Notes: a model not told the origin generated them from the letters alone. A DNA stretch of 64,000 bases from Nakamurella sp040546275 (GCF_040546275.1 NZ_JBEPNO010000014.1:81249-145248), one strand, 5' to 3'. Numbered from the stretch's first letter, positions 55,419 through 63,764 are shown. Program-made: numbers and translations.

Positions 55419-56546
55419 ATGACGGCGCTGGAGACGGCGTACGAACGGGCCGTGCGGCCGGTGCTGTTCCGGCTGGGCCACGGCGATGCCGAGACCGCGC
55501 ACCACAGCACGCTGGCCCTCTTGAACCGGATCGGTCGGTCCCGGTCGGCGCTGCGCGGTCTGTCTCTGCTGCTGGCACGAAACCGTAGCCCCCGCAGCGT
55601 GTTCGGACTTGACTTTCCGTCCGCCGTCGGGCTTGCCGCGGGAATGGACAAGGACGGTGTCGCGGTCAGTGCCTGGCCGGCGCTGGGTTTCGGCTTCGCT
55701 GAACTCGGCACCGTGACCGCGGTCCCGCAGGCCGGCAATGATCGCCCCCGTCTCTTCCGCCTACGGTCCAGCGAGGCGATCATCAACCGGATGGGGTTCA
55801 ACAATCTCGGGGCCACCGCGCTGGCTGCGACCCTGCGCGAGGCGGGCAAGGTGGGTATCCCGCTGGGGATCTCGCTCGGCAAGTCCAAGGTGACGCCGGT
55901 GGACGAGGCCGTCGGGGACTACCTGCTGTCGCTGCGCGCCGTGCACGACGTCGCCGACTACATCGCCGTCAACGTCTCGTCCCCCAACACTCCCGGGCTT
56001 CGGTCGCTGCAGGAGAAAGGGCCGTTGGGCGAGCTTCTCGGCGCGCTCACCGGTTCGGCGTCCGCCCTGGCACACGGGCGCCCACCCGTTCCGGTGCTGG
56101 TCAAGATCGCCCCCGACCTGACGGACGCCGCCATCGCGGAACTGCTGCAGGTGTGCAGCGAGAACGGCGTCGCCGGCGTGATCGCCACCAACACCACCCT
56201 CGGGCGGGAGGGCGTCGCCGGCCCGGACCAAACGCTGATCGCGGAGTCAGGCGGCCTGTCGGGGGCGCCGCTGCGCCGTCGGGCGCTCGAGGTGGTCCGG
56301 TTAGTCGCCCGGCACACCGATCTGCCGGTGATCGGCGTCGGCGGGATCTCGGCGCCCGAGCACGGCATGGCGCTGCTGGACGCCGGTGCGCAACTGCTCC
56401 AGCTCTACACCGGCTTCATCTACACCGGGCCCGGCCTGGTCACCGGGTTGAACAAGGCGATCACGTTGCGGGACAGGAACATTAGGGACAGCAACATGCG
56501 GGACAGGAGCATGCGGGACAGGAACATGCGGGACAGGAACAGCTGA
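55419..56546 (+). CDS. pyrD: Dihydroorotate dehydrogenase (quinone), class 2
   Basis: 375 residues. The N-terminal membrane-binding helices (RAVRPVLFRLGHGDAETAHH) mark the quinone-linked class 2. GLAAGMDKDG, ELGTVTAVPQAGNDRPRLFR, NRMGFNNLG, VNVSSPNTPGLR with the catalytic Ser, and GGLSGAPL follow. The enzyme core ends near LVTGLNKAITLRD; the last ~22 residues are five RDRNM-like repeats from a 15-bp DNA repeat. Separated from carB by palindromic copy C, unlike the tight spacing elsewhere in the operon. Confidence 0.96.
   Translation: MTALETAYERAVRPVLFRLGHGDAETAHHSTLALLNRIGRSRSALRGLSLLLARNRSPRSVFGLDFPSAVGLAAGMDKDGVAVSAWPALGFGFAELGTVTAVPQAGNDRPRLFRLRSSEAIINRMGFNNLGATALAATLREAGKVGIPLGISLGKSKVTPVDEAVGDYLLSLRAVHDVADYIAVNVSSPNTPGLRSLQEKGPLGELLGALTGSASALAHGRPPVPVLVKIAPDLTDAAIAELLQVCSENGVAGVIATNTTLGREGVAGPDQTLIAESGGLSGAPLRRRALEVVRLVARHTDLPVIGVGGISAPEHGMALLDAGAQLLQLYTGFIYTGPGLVTGLNKAITLRDRNIRDSNMRDRSMRDRNMRDRNS
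56470..56543 (+). repeat. 15-bp tandem repeat at the 3' end of pyrD
   Basis: Five units close to GGGACAGGAACATGC run to the stop codon and code for RDRNI, RDSNM, RDRSM, RDRNM, RDRNS. Differences are few, so the expansion is recent. Confidence 0.9.
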
Positions 56547-56558
56547 ATGGGAGAGCAG

Positions 56559-57392
56559 ATGCAGAGCTTCGGTTCGAAACTGGCCGACGCGATGGCGGTC
56601 CGCGGTCCGCTGTGCGTTGGCATCGACCCCCATCCCGGTCTGCTGAGGTCCTGGGATCTGCCGCAAACCGTTGCCGGACTGGAGAAGTTCGCCATGACGA
56701 CGGTCGAGGCGCTCGCCCCGATGGTGGCCGTCCTCAAACCGCAGTCGGCGTTCTTCGAGGCCTACGGCTCCGCCGGTGTCGCCGTCCTGGAACGTCTGAT
56801 CGCCCAGGCTCGGTCGGCCGGCGCCCTCGTGCTGCTGGATGCCAAACGCGGCGACATCGGCTCGACCATGACCGCATACGCGCAGGCCTACCTGACGGAA
56901 GGGTCGCCGCTCGCTGCAGATGCCGTCACCCTGTCGCCGTTCCTCGGATTCGGATCGCTGCGACCGGCTCTCGACGCAGCCAAGGCCAGTGGCCGCGGGG
57001 TTTTCGTCCTGGCCCTCACCTCCAATCCGGAGGGGCCGGCGCTGCAGCACGCGGTGACCGATGACGGTCGCAGCGTGGCGCAGTCCATCGTCGACGCCGC
57101 CGCGCAGGAGAACAGTGGCGAGTCCCCGCTGGGCTCGATCGGTCTCGTCGTCGGGGCCACCATCGGACGGACCGGCGTCGACCTGACGAAGGCGAACGGA
57201 CCCTTCCTGGCGCCGGGCATCGGCGCGCAGGGCGCTACCATCGCGGACCTCAAGGTGGTGTTCGGCGACGATCTGTCGGCGGTCCTGGCCACCACGAGCC
57301 GGGAGGTGCTCGGCGCCGGCCCGTCGCTGACGGGCCTACGCGATGCGGCTGCCCGGCTCACCGACGACCTCCGGGCCGCACTCACCGGCTGA
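56559..57392 (+). CDS. pyrF: Orotidine 5'-phosphate decarboxylase, type 2
   Basis: About 277 residues. The catalytic Lys-Asp array is in VLLDAKRGDIGSTMTAYAQA, and LCVGIDPHPGLL and FFEAYGSAGVAVLE are typical of the longer actinobacterial type. ATG 56559 has GGGAGA 6-8 nt upstream and is preferred over ATG 56547, which overlaps nothing useful. Completes de novo UMP synthesis. The genes that usually follow (mihF, gmk, rpoZ) are absent. Confidence 0.95.
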   Translation: MQSFGSKLADAMAVRGPLCVGIDPHPGLLRSWDLPQTVAGLEKFAMTTVEALAPMVAVLKPQSAFFEAYGSAGVAVLERLIAQARSAGALVLLDAKRGDIGSTMTAYAQAYLTEGSPLAADAVTLSPFLGFGSLRPALDAAKASGRGVFVLALTSNPEGPALQHAVTDDGRSVAQSIVDAAAQENSGESPLGSIGLVVGATIGRTGVDLTKANGPFLAPGIGAQGATIADLKVVFGDDLSAVLATTSREVLGAGPSLTGLRDAAARLTDDLRAALTG

Positions 57393-57412
57393 GCGGGCCG
57401 CACCGGCCCCAG

Positions 57413-57486
57413 GGCGGGCCGTTCTGGGTCAGAGCCCGGCGGGCCGTTCTACGTCGGAGCCCGGCGGGCCGTTCTGGGTAGAGCCC
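57413..57486. repeat. 25-bp tandem repeat between pyrF and ilvD
   Basis: Three copies of a 25-bp unit starting GGCGGGCCGTTCTGGGTCAG (57413, 57438, 57463; the last is 24 bp). Further shorter echoes (GTCGGGCAGAGCCC) follow. Lies where the usual pyrF neighbours would be expected. Confidence 0.88.
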
Positions 57487-57552
57487 AAGGAAGGCCGCGT
57501 CGGGCAGAGCCCGTGGCAGACCGGTCGAATCGTCACCGCGCACCAGCGCCGT

Positions 57553-57558
57553 TAGGCT
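57553..57558 (+). promoter_or_regulatory. Probable -10 box of a leaderless ilvD promoter
   Basis: TAGGCT ends 7 nt before the ilvD GTG. This distance puts the transcription start at the start codon itself; no SD is present, which agrees with leaderless translation common in actinobacteria. Confidence 0.55.
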
Positions 57559-57565
57559 GGCGCAG

Positions 57566-59260
57566 GTGAGCACACCGGACATCAAGCCCCGCAGTCGCCA
57601 GGTCACCGATGGCATCGAAAGCACCGCGTCACGCGGCATGCTCCGGGCCGTGGGGATGGGTGACGAGGACTGGGGCAAGGCGCAGATCGGCATCGGCAGC
57701 TCCTGGAACGAGATCACCCCCTGCAACCTGTCGCTGGACCGGCTGGCCCAGGCGTCCAAGGAGGGCGTGCACGCCGGCGGTGGCTATCCGTTGCAGTTCG
57801 GCACCATCTCGGTCTCCGACGGGATCTCGATGGGCCACGAGGGAATGCACTTCTCGCTCGTCTCCCGCGAGGTGATCGCCGACTCGGTGGAGACCGTCAT
57901 GCAGGCAGAACGGCTCGACGGTTCCGTTCTGCTTGCGGGGTGCGACAAGTCGCTGCCCGGCATGCTGATGGCCGCTGCCCGCCTCGACCTCGCCTCGGTG
58001 TTCCTCTACGCCGGCACCATCGCGCCGGGTTGGGTGAAACTGGAGGACGGCACCGAGAAGAACGTCACGCTGATCGACGCCTTCGAGGCGGTCGGCGCCT
58101 GCAAGGCCGGCAAGATGAGCGAGACCGATCTGGGCCGGATCGAACGGGCCATCTGCCCGGGCGAAGGAGCCTGCGGCGGCATGTACACCGCCAACACGAT
58201 GGCCTCGGCCGCGGAGGCGCTCGGCATGTCGCTGCCAGGATCTGCCGCCCCGCCCGCCGCCGACCGTCGGCGCGACTTCTTCGCCCACCGCTCGGGTGAG
58301 GCCGTGGTCGACCTGATCCGCAAGGGCATCACGGCGCGGGACATCATGACGAAGAAGGCCTTCGAGAACGCCATCTCGGTGGTGATGGCGCTGGGGGGCT
58401 CGACCAATGCCGTGCTGCACCTGCTGGCCATCGCCCACGAGGCGGAAGTCGACCTGACGCTCGCGGACTTCAACCGGATCGCCGACCGGGTACCGCATCT
58501 CGGCGATCTGAAGCCCTTCGGCCGGTTCGTCATGAACGACATGGATCGGGTCGGCGGCATTCCCGTCATCATGAAGGCCCTGCTGGATGTCGGCCTGCTG
58601 CACGGCGACGCGCTGACCGTCACCGGCCGGACTCTCGCCGAGAACCTTGCGGACCTGGACCTACCGGATCTCGACGGCGAGGTCCTTCGCAAGCTCGACA
58701 ACCCCCTGCACAAGACGGGTGGCATCGCGATCCTGCACGGCTCCATGGCGCCCGAAGGGGCGGTCGTCAAGACGGCCGGATTCGATCTTGAGGTCTTCGA
58801 GGGCCCGGCCCGGGTGTTCGAACGGGAGCGGGCGGCGATGGACGCGCTGACCGAGGGCGACATCAAGGCCGGGGACGTCATCGTCATCCGCTGGGAAGGT
58901 CCCAAGGGCGGACCCGGGATGCGCGAGATGCTGGCCATCACCGCGGCGATCAAGGGCGCCGGTCTCGGCAAGGACGTCCTGCTGCTGACCGACGGCCGGT
59001 TCTCCGGCGGCACCACCGGGCTCTGCATCGGGCACATCGCCCCAGAGGCCGCGGATGCCGGTCCGGTCGGTCTGGTCCAGGACGGCGACGTCATCCGCGT
59101 CGACATCCCCGGCAGGACCATCGATCTGCTGGTCGACGAGGCTGAGCTGGAGGCCAGACGGGCCGGCTGGAAGACGCTGCCGCACGCCTACCGGCGTGGG
59201 GTGCTGGCCAAGTACTCCAAACTGGTCGGGTCGGCCGCATACGGCGCCATCACCAGCTGA
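57566..59260 (+). CDS. ilvD: Dihydroxy-acid dehydratase
   Basis: 564 residues. Iron-sulphur cysteines lie in GCDKSLPGML and CPGEGACGGMYTANTMAS; the region before the C-terminus has TDGRFSGGTTGLCIGHIAPE with the catalytic Ser. Third enzyme of the isoleucine/valine pathway. The family begins LKPRSRQVTDG, here IKPRSRQVTDGIES, supporting GTG 57566. Its stop TGA abuts the stop of the convergent EamA gene, forming TGATCA with no base between. Confidence 0.97.
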   Translation: MSTPDIKPRSRQVTDGIESTASRGMLRAVGMGDEDWGKAQIGIGSSWNEITPCNLSLDRLAQASKEGVHAGGGYPLQFGTISVSDGISMGHEGMHFSLVSREVIADSVETVMQAERLDGSVLLAGCDKSLPGMLMAAARLDLASVFLYAGTIAPGWVKLEDGTEKNVTLIDAFEAVGACKAGKMSETDLGRIERAICPGEGACGGMYTANTMASAAEALGMSLPGSAAPPAADRRRDFFAHRSGEAVVDLIRKGITARDIMTKKAFENAISVVMALGGSTNAVLHLLAIAHEAEVDLTLADFNRIADRVPHLGDLKPFGRFVMNDMDRVGGIPVIMKALLDVGLLHGDALTVTGRTLAENLADLDLPDLDGEVLRKLDNPLHKTGGIAILHGSMAPEGAVVKTAGFDLEVFEGPARVFERERAAMDALTEGDIKAGDVIVIRWEGPKGGPGMREMLAITAAIKGAGLGKDVLLLTDGRFSGGTTGLCIGHIAPEAADAGPVGLVQDGDVIRVDIPGRTIDLLVDEAELEARRAGWKTLPHAYRRGVLAKYSKLVGSAAYGAITS

Positions 59261-60211
59261 TCAGGCTGTGTCCTGGACGTTGGTTCCAGCCGGCGATCCT
59301 GCTGACCTCCTGCCAGAATGCCTTGCCCCCAAGGTGATCCCGGCGCCGGCGGCCATCACCAGTGCGATGCCGATCAACCCGGTCACCGGGAGATGCTGAC
59401 CCAGGATCAACAGGCCGGCCAGCGCCCCGACGGCCGGGTTGAGGCTGGTCAGCACGCCGAAAACTGCGGTCGGCAGGCGGCGTAGGGCCATCATGTCGAG
59501 GCTGTAGGGGATTGCCGAGGACAGCAGCCCGACGGCGAGGCCGAGTGCGAGCGTCGCGGGGTGCCAGAGCATTGGGCCGGCGGTCACGACCCCGACCGGC
59601 AGGATGATGACGGCGCCGAGCGCGGTGGCCAATGCCAGCCCGGCCTGACCACCGCCGGCCCGGCCGAGCCGGCGCGACAACAGGATGTACGACGCCCAAC
59701 ATCCGGCGGCCATCAGGGCGAACACCACGCCGAGCAGGTCGTGCAGGCGAAGGGTGCCGCCGAGCAGCGCCACACCCGCTGCGGCCGGCAGCACCCACCA
59801 GCGTTCACGGCGCGAGGCGGCCGTCCCCAACGCGACGGCCAGCGGACCCAGGAATTCCAGGGTGATGGTGGTGGCGAGTGGGAGCCGGTCCAGGGCCAGG
59901 TACAGGCTGCTGTTCATGGTGACCAGGACGACCCCGAACAGGGCGATGGTGCCGAACCGGGCCCCCCGCCACTCGAAACGCCACAACCGGTTCGTCAGAG
60001 CAAGCACGACAGCGGCGACCAGCAGCCGCAGGGTGACGGTTCCGATCGGACCGATGACCGGGAACAGCGTCGCGGCGATGGCTGCGCCGAACTGGACCGA
60101 GCCCACACTCGACACGGCCATCGTCGTCCCGGATGCGATCGACGACCGCTGTGCTCCGGGCGCGGCGACGCCGGAGGCATCCCCGCTGGTGTGCTGCTCG
60201 GTGGTGGTCAC
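59261..60211 (-). CDS. EamA/DMT-family transporter
   Basis: About 316 residues with ten hydrophobic spans in two EamA repeats (FGAAIAATLFPVIGPIGTVT, SSLYLALDRLPLATTITLEF, SSAIPYSLDMMALRRLPTAV). Resembles the RhtA/YddG amino-acid and metabolite exporters. GTG 60211 is chosen: TACCGT lies 7 nt upstream, a leaderless arrangement; GTG 60220 is an alternative. Divergent from the LysR gene, whose product may control it. Confidence 0.88.
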   Translation of the reverse strand: MTTTEQHTSGDASGVAAPGAQRSSIASGTTMAVSSVGSVQFGAAIAATLFPVIGPIGTVTLRLLVAAVVLALTNRLWRFEWRGARFGTIALFGVVLVTMNSSLYLALDRLPLATTITLEFLGPLAVALGTAASRRERWWVLPAAAGVALLGGTLRLHDLLGVVFALMAAGCWASYILLSRRLGRAGGGQAGLALATALGAVIILPVGVVTAGPMLWHPATLALGLAVGLLSSAIPYSLDMMALRRLPTAVFGVLTSLNPAVGALAGLLILGQHLPVTGLIGIALVMAAGAGITLGARHSGRRSAGSPAGTNVQDTA

Positions 60212-60280
60212 AGCGATCACGGTAGGGCCGCGCAGCTCTCTGGAGAAATGCCCGCGCTGTGCCATCTATGCTCTTGACGC

Positions 60281-61153
60281 ATGAATAGCGAGATCGAATC
60301 ACGCCACCTCCGGGCGCTGATCGCCGTGGCCGACGAGGGCACCTTCACCGACGCCGCGATCACCCTGGGTGTCAGCCAGTCGGCGATGTCGCGGACGCTG
60401 ATCCAGTTCGAGCAGATCGTCGGCGTCACTCTCGTCCGGCGAACGACCAGGACGCTGAGTCTCACGCCCGCCGGCCTGGCCTGCTACCCCGCGGCGGTCG
60501 ACGCACTTCGCGCGCTCGAGGCAGTGGGTGATGCGGCGACCGGCCGGATCCGGCCGCTGCGGATCGGATATTCCTGGGCGGCGTTCGGCCGTCATACCAC
60601 CGCGATTCTGCGTGCTTGGCGGGCAGCTCACCCCGAACAGCCGGTCGAGGTCCATCGGATCGACGAGCGCACCGCCGGCCTCCGCAACGGTGCGGTCGAC
60701 CTGGCCGTCATCCGCAGCGCCCTCACTGATCCGACGCTGCACGAGCGGATGCTGTTCGTCGAGGGCCGTCTCGCGGCCGTCCCGACAGGGCACCCGCTGG
60801 CCGGCATCGCGAACGTGTCTCTCGCCCAGCTGGCCGGGGAGACTCTTGCGTGGACGCCGACGATCGGTACCACGACCCTCGATCTGTGGGAGCCCGGAGC
60901 AGGACCGGTCCGGACGGTCGAGGTGGACAACGTGGATGAGTGGCTGACTGTCATCGCCGCCGGTGACGCCGTCGGCCTGACGCCGGAATCGACGTCCTTC
61001 ACCCATTCGCATCCCGGCGTGCGATTCAGACCGGTCCAGGATGTGCCTCCGGTGTCGGTGCGGCTGGCGTGGCCGCGGGTGTCGCCGCATCCCGCGGTGG
61101 AGATTTTCGCTGACCTGGCCCGGAACGTGGTCGAAAACGGCGAGCTGATCTGA
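60281..61153 (+). CDS. LysR-family transcriptional regulator
   Basis: 290 residues. The N-terminal winged helix (SRHLRALIAVADEGTFTDAA, VSQSAMSRTLIQFEQIVGVT) is followed by the effector-binding domain. TATGCT (60267-60272) is 8 nt before the ATG, suggesting a leaderless transcript. The 69-bp divergent gap to the EamA gene is the usual layout for a LysR regulator and its target exporter. Effector unknown. Confidence 0.92.
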   Translation: MNSEIESRHLRALIAVADEGTFTDAAITLGVSQSAMSRTLIQFEQIVGVTLVRRTTRTLSLTPAGLACYPAAVDALRALEAVGDAATGRIRPLRIGYSWAAFGRHTTAILRAWRAAHPEQPVEVHRIDERTAGLRNGAVDLAVIRSALTDPTLHERMLFVEGRLAAVPTGHPLAGIANVSLAQLAGETLAWTPTIGTTTLDLWEPGAGPVRTVEVDNVDEWLTVIAAGDAVGLTPESTSFTHSHPGVRFRPVQDVPPVSVRLAWPRVSPHPAVEIFADLARNVVENGELI

Positions 61154-61262
61154 ATGATCTTGCGCGTGGAACCAGATGCCAAAAAATGAGGTCGAAAGGT
61201 TGCCGCACAGGCGATCTGTCAGGTCACTATGATCGCACCACCTAGACCTCGGGGAGGACAGC

Positions 61263-62198
61263 ATGAATCATTCGGCGTCCGCACCACTGCTGGCCGATGA
61301 AGGTGACACCTGGGGTATCCCCGGGCCTGATTTTCTCAACTACTACCTGGTGACCGCGGTCGTCGCGCTCGCCGTGGTGGTGTGGATCCGCCGTTCCGCC
61401 ACCCAGGGTGCATCCACTTCACCCGAACCGACGCTCGATCCCGAGCAGGTGGCCGACCTGGCCGGATTCCGATCCCAGACCTACTACACCGCGCTGACAG
61501 CGCTCCGGACGCAGGGCGCTGTGGCTACGGCGGGCAAGGGCCGGATCGTAGCCACCGGGGTCCGGCCGGCCCAGCTGTCGGAACTGCAGTTGGCGATCCT
61601 CGCAGTGGTGGGGCCGGGGGCGCGGACGTCCGCAGTCCTGGGCGATCCGCGTCTTGTCCTCCCGATGGACAGGATCCGGGACGGCCTGCGCGTCGCGGGC
61701 CTGTTGATGACGCCGGCCCAGTCCGCCCGCTGCCGGATGGCCGCCGGTGCGCTCCTGGCCGTCGTGCTGATCGGAGTGGCCCGGATCGCATCCGCGGTCG
61801 GCACCGGCCACCCGTTCCGCAACCTGCTCGTCGTCATGTTCGTCCTGTTCGTACTCGGTCTGATCCTGCTCGCGGTGGTACCCGCTCGAACCACCGCCGG
61901 CACCAGTGTGTTGCGCAACCTCCGGGCCGCGAACGGTCACCTGCGGGTGTCCCAACATCCGGCCTGGGCGGCCTACGGCCCGATGGGGGCGGGTCTGTCG
62001 GTCGCTCTCTTCGGTGCCACTGCGCTGTTCGCCATCGATCCGGCCTTCGCCGACGAGGTGCGGGCGCCCCGCTATGCCGGGAGCGACGGCGGCAGCAGCA
62101 GCTACGGCGGGGACGGCGGTGGGAGCAGTGGTGGTGGGGACAGCGGTGGCAGTAGCTGTGGCGGGGGCGGTTGCGGCGGAGGGGGTTGCGGCGGATGA
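61263..62198 (+). CDS. TIGR04222-type membrane protein with Cys/Gly tail
   Basis: 311 residues. One span near the N-terminus (YYLVTAVVALAVVVWIRR), a cytoplasmic TIGR04222 domain (LDPEQVADLAGFRSQTYYTA, LRTQGAVATAGKGRIVATG), three further spans (residues ~160-260), then a Gly/Ser-rich tail. The tail ends with Cys299, Cys304 and Cys309, each followed by GGGG or GG. Members of this family often sit beside DUF692 genes. The stop overlaps the DUF692 start (ATGA), so the two are made together. I infer the tail is the substrate of the DUF692 enzyme. A 109-bp gap separates it from lysR. Confidence 0.85.
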   Translation: MNHSASAPLLADEGDTWGIPGPDFLNYYLVTAVVALAVVVWIRRSATQGASTSPEPTLDPEQVADLAGFRSQTYYTALTALRTQGAVATAGKGRIVATGVRPAQLSELQLAILAVVGPGARTSAVLGDPRLVLPMDRIRDGLRVAGLLMTPAQSARCRMAAGALLAVVLIGVARIASAVGTGHPFRNLLVVMFVLFVLGLILLAVVPARTTAGTSVLRNLRAANGHLRVSQHPAWAAYGPMGAGLSVALFGATALFAIDPAFADEVRAPRYAGSDGGSSSYGGDGGGSSGGGDSGGSSCGGGGCGGGGCGG

Positions 62199-63037
62199 CG
62201 TCCGCGACCAGGTCGGTGACCTCGGTTGCCGGCGTGGGGATCGGGTGGCGTCCGGAGATCAGCGGTTTCATCGCAGGCCTGCCGTACCTCGGACTCGTCG
62301 AGGTGGTCGCTGAGTCGATCGGATCCCGGCCGCCCGAGATGTTGAGAACCCTGATGGATCGGGGTGTTCCGGTCGTCTTGCATGGCACCCGGGTGTCGTT
62401 GGGTGGTGCGGAACCGTTGCAGCGCCAGCGGATCGAGCAATTCGCCGCCGCGGCGGCCGCGGTGCGGGCGTCGCTGGTCAGCGAGCACATCGCGTTCGTC
62501 AGGGCCGGTGGTGTCGAGGCCGGTCACCTGCTGCCGGTGCCTCGGACCCGGGAGGCGATCGACGCGATCGTCCGGAATGTGGCGATGTTGATGCCCGATC
62601 TGGACGTCCCGCTCGCCCTGGAACCCATTGCTGCCGTGTTCGACTGGCCGGACGCCGAGCTGACCGAGGGGCAGTTTCTCACCGAGATCCTCGACCGTAC
62701 AGGCGCTCTGCTCCTGCTGGACGTGGCGAACGTCTACGCCAATGCGCTGAACCGCGGTGAGGTCGCGGCCGCGCTGTTCGACGCGATCCCGTTGGAGCGC
62801 ATCGCCTACGTGCACATGGCCGGCGGTTCCGAGGGGCCTGGCCACGACGGTGTCTACCACGACACCCACACCGATCCGATGCCGCCGGCGGTACTGGACC
62901 TGCTCGCCGATCTGACCTCACGCCGGCAGCCACCGGCCGTCATGCTGGAGCGAGACGGCCACTACCCGCCCGCCGACGAGCTGCTTGCCGAGCTCGACGC
63001 CATCGCCCGCCATAGCGCCCACCGGTCCGCGACATGA
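62195..63037 (+). CDS. DUF692-family multinuclear non-haem iron oxidative enzyme (MNIO, MbnB/TglH-like)
   Basis: A 280-residue TIM-barrel protein of the MNIO family, whose studied members (MbnB, TglH) oxidatively modify cysteines of peptides. Family positions seen: H63 (VVLHGTRVSL), H98 (VSEHIAF), E143 (LALEPIAAVFDWP), D176 and N179 (LLLLDVANVYANA), H207 (YVHMAGG), D223/H225 (YHDTHTDP) and E252 (MLERDGHYPP). The Asn that commonly follows the Glu of LEN motifs is Pro here (LEP). The start overlaps the TIGR04222 stop by 4 bp. Substrate proposed: the adjacent Cys/Gly tail. Confidence 0.88.
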   Translation: MTSATRSVTSVAGVGIGWRPEISGFIAGLPYLGLVEVVAESIGSRPPEMLRTLMDRGVPVVLHGTRVSLGGAEPLQRQRIEQFAAAAAAVRASLVSEHIAFVRAGGVEAGHLLPVPRTREAIDAIVRNVAMLMPDLDVPLALEPIAAVFDWPDAELTEGQFLTEILDRTGALLLLDVANVYANALNRGEVAAALFDAIPLERIAYVHMAGGSEGPGHDGVYHDTHTDPMPPAVLDLLADLTSRRQPPAVMLERDGHYPPADELLAELDAIARHSAHRSAT

Positions 63038-63095
63038 CCTCGGCCCCCGTTTCGGCGCATACCGAAGTGCCCGGCGCTGCTGGAAATGCCCGAAA

Positions 63096-63764
63096 ATGAC
63101 CGCTGAGGGTGGTTTTTCGGCTATTCCATATGCGCAGGGCGGGGCAGCTCCCGCGGTGCCGGGTTTGGCGACGGGATCCGTGCCGGGTTCGGCGGCAGGA
63201 TCCGTGCCGGGTTTGGCGGCAGGATCCGTGCCGGGTTTTGCCGCGGGATCCGTGCCGGTCTCGGCGGCGGGATCCGTGCCGGTCTTGGCGGCGGCTTCGA
63301 CGGCGGGATGCGCGGCGGGATCCGCGGCCGACGGATACGCGTCAGCCCAGGCCGTTCTCGTCGCAGCGCTCACCGGGACTGGTCCACTACCACCAGGTTT
63401 TGACGAGGTGCGGATCGAGGCCGCCCGGAAAGCGTTGCTGCGCAAGCGAGCCGGTGAGACCGCCCTGCAGTGGCCGGCCCTTGCCGGCGCGCTCGCAGCC
63501 GATTTCCTGCCCCGCTTCTCAGAGTGGGCGGCCCACCGGCCGACCGCGGGATCCGTTCGCGACGGTTGGGACCTGGCCAGGGATCTGGCCTCGAGATCGG
63601 AACTGCCCGCCCCGGCGGTGGTGGAGTTGACCGAAAAGAGACTGCTGTTCTCCTACCGTGGACGATCTGCTCCGCGGCGTCGGCGGGCACCACGCTTTGC
63701 CCGCTGTCAGGGGCGGTGGTTGCTCCAGATCGGTGGCCGGATTAGCACTCTCGGCAGTCGCTGA
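63096..63764 (+). CDS. SCO6045-like protein, presumed partner of the DUF692 enzyme
   Basis: 222 residues. After a short start, residues ~25-75 are 8-residue repeats (GSVPGLAA) from a 24-bp DNA repeat. Residues ~95-200 form a helical domain (VRIEAARKALLRKRAGETAL, FLPRFSEWAAHRPTAGSVRD, GWDLARDL) followed by a basic C-terminus. It resembles the SCO6045-like family that accompanies DUF692 in actinobacteria, in the place of the DUF2063/MbnC-type partner; this is inference. The start is uncertain: an ATG at 63034 overlaps the DUF692 stop but its frame ends after 21 codons, so ATG 63096 is given. Confidence 0.65.
   Translation: MTAEGGFSAIPYAQGGAAPAVPGLATGSVPGSAAGSVPGLAAGSVPGFAAGSVPVSAAGSVPVLAAASTAGCAAGSAADGYASAQAVLVAALTGTGPLPPGFDEVRIEAARKALLRKRAGETALQWPALAGALAADFLPRFSEWAAHRPTAGSVRDGWDLARDLASRSELPAPAVVELTEKRLLFSYRGRSAPRRRRAPRFARCQGRWLLQIGGRISTLGSR
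63158..63293 (+). repeat. 24-bp tandem repeat in the SCO6045-like gene
   Basis: GGATCCGTGCCGG recurs exactly every 24 bp at 63174, 63198, 63222, 63246 and 63270, each followed by a T/G-rich arm ending GGCGGC. In frame, coding GSVPGxAA. Confidence 0.9.

Noticed and set aside
63034..63099. Separate 21-codon gene after the DUF692 stop
   Set aside because: Too short, no SD beyond the overlap, no features of a precursor peptide (no Cys); more likely the displaced start of the next gene.
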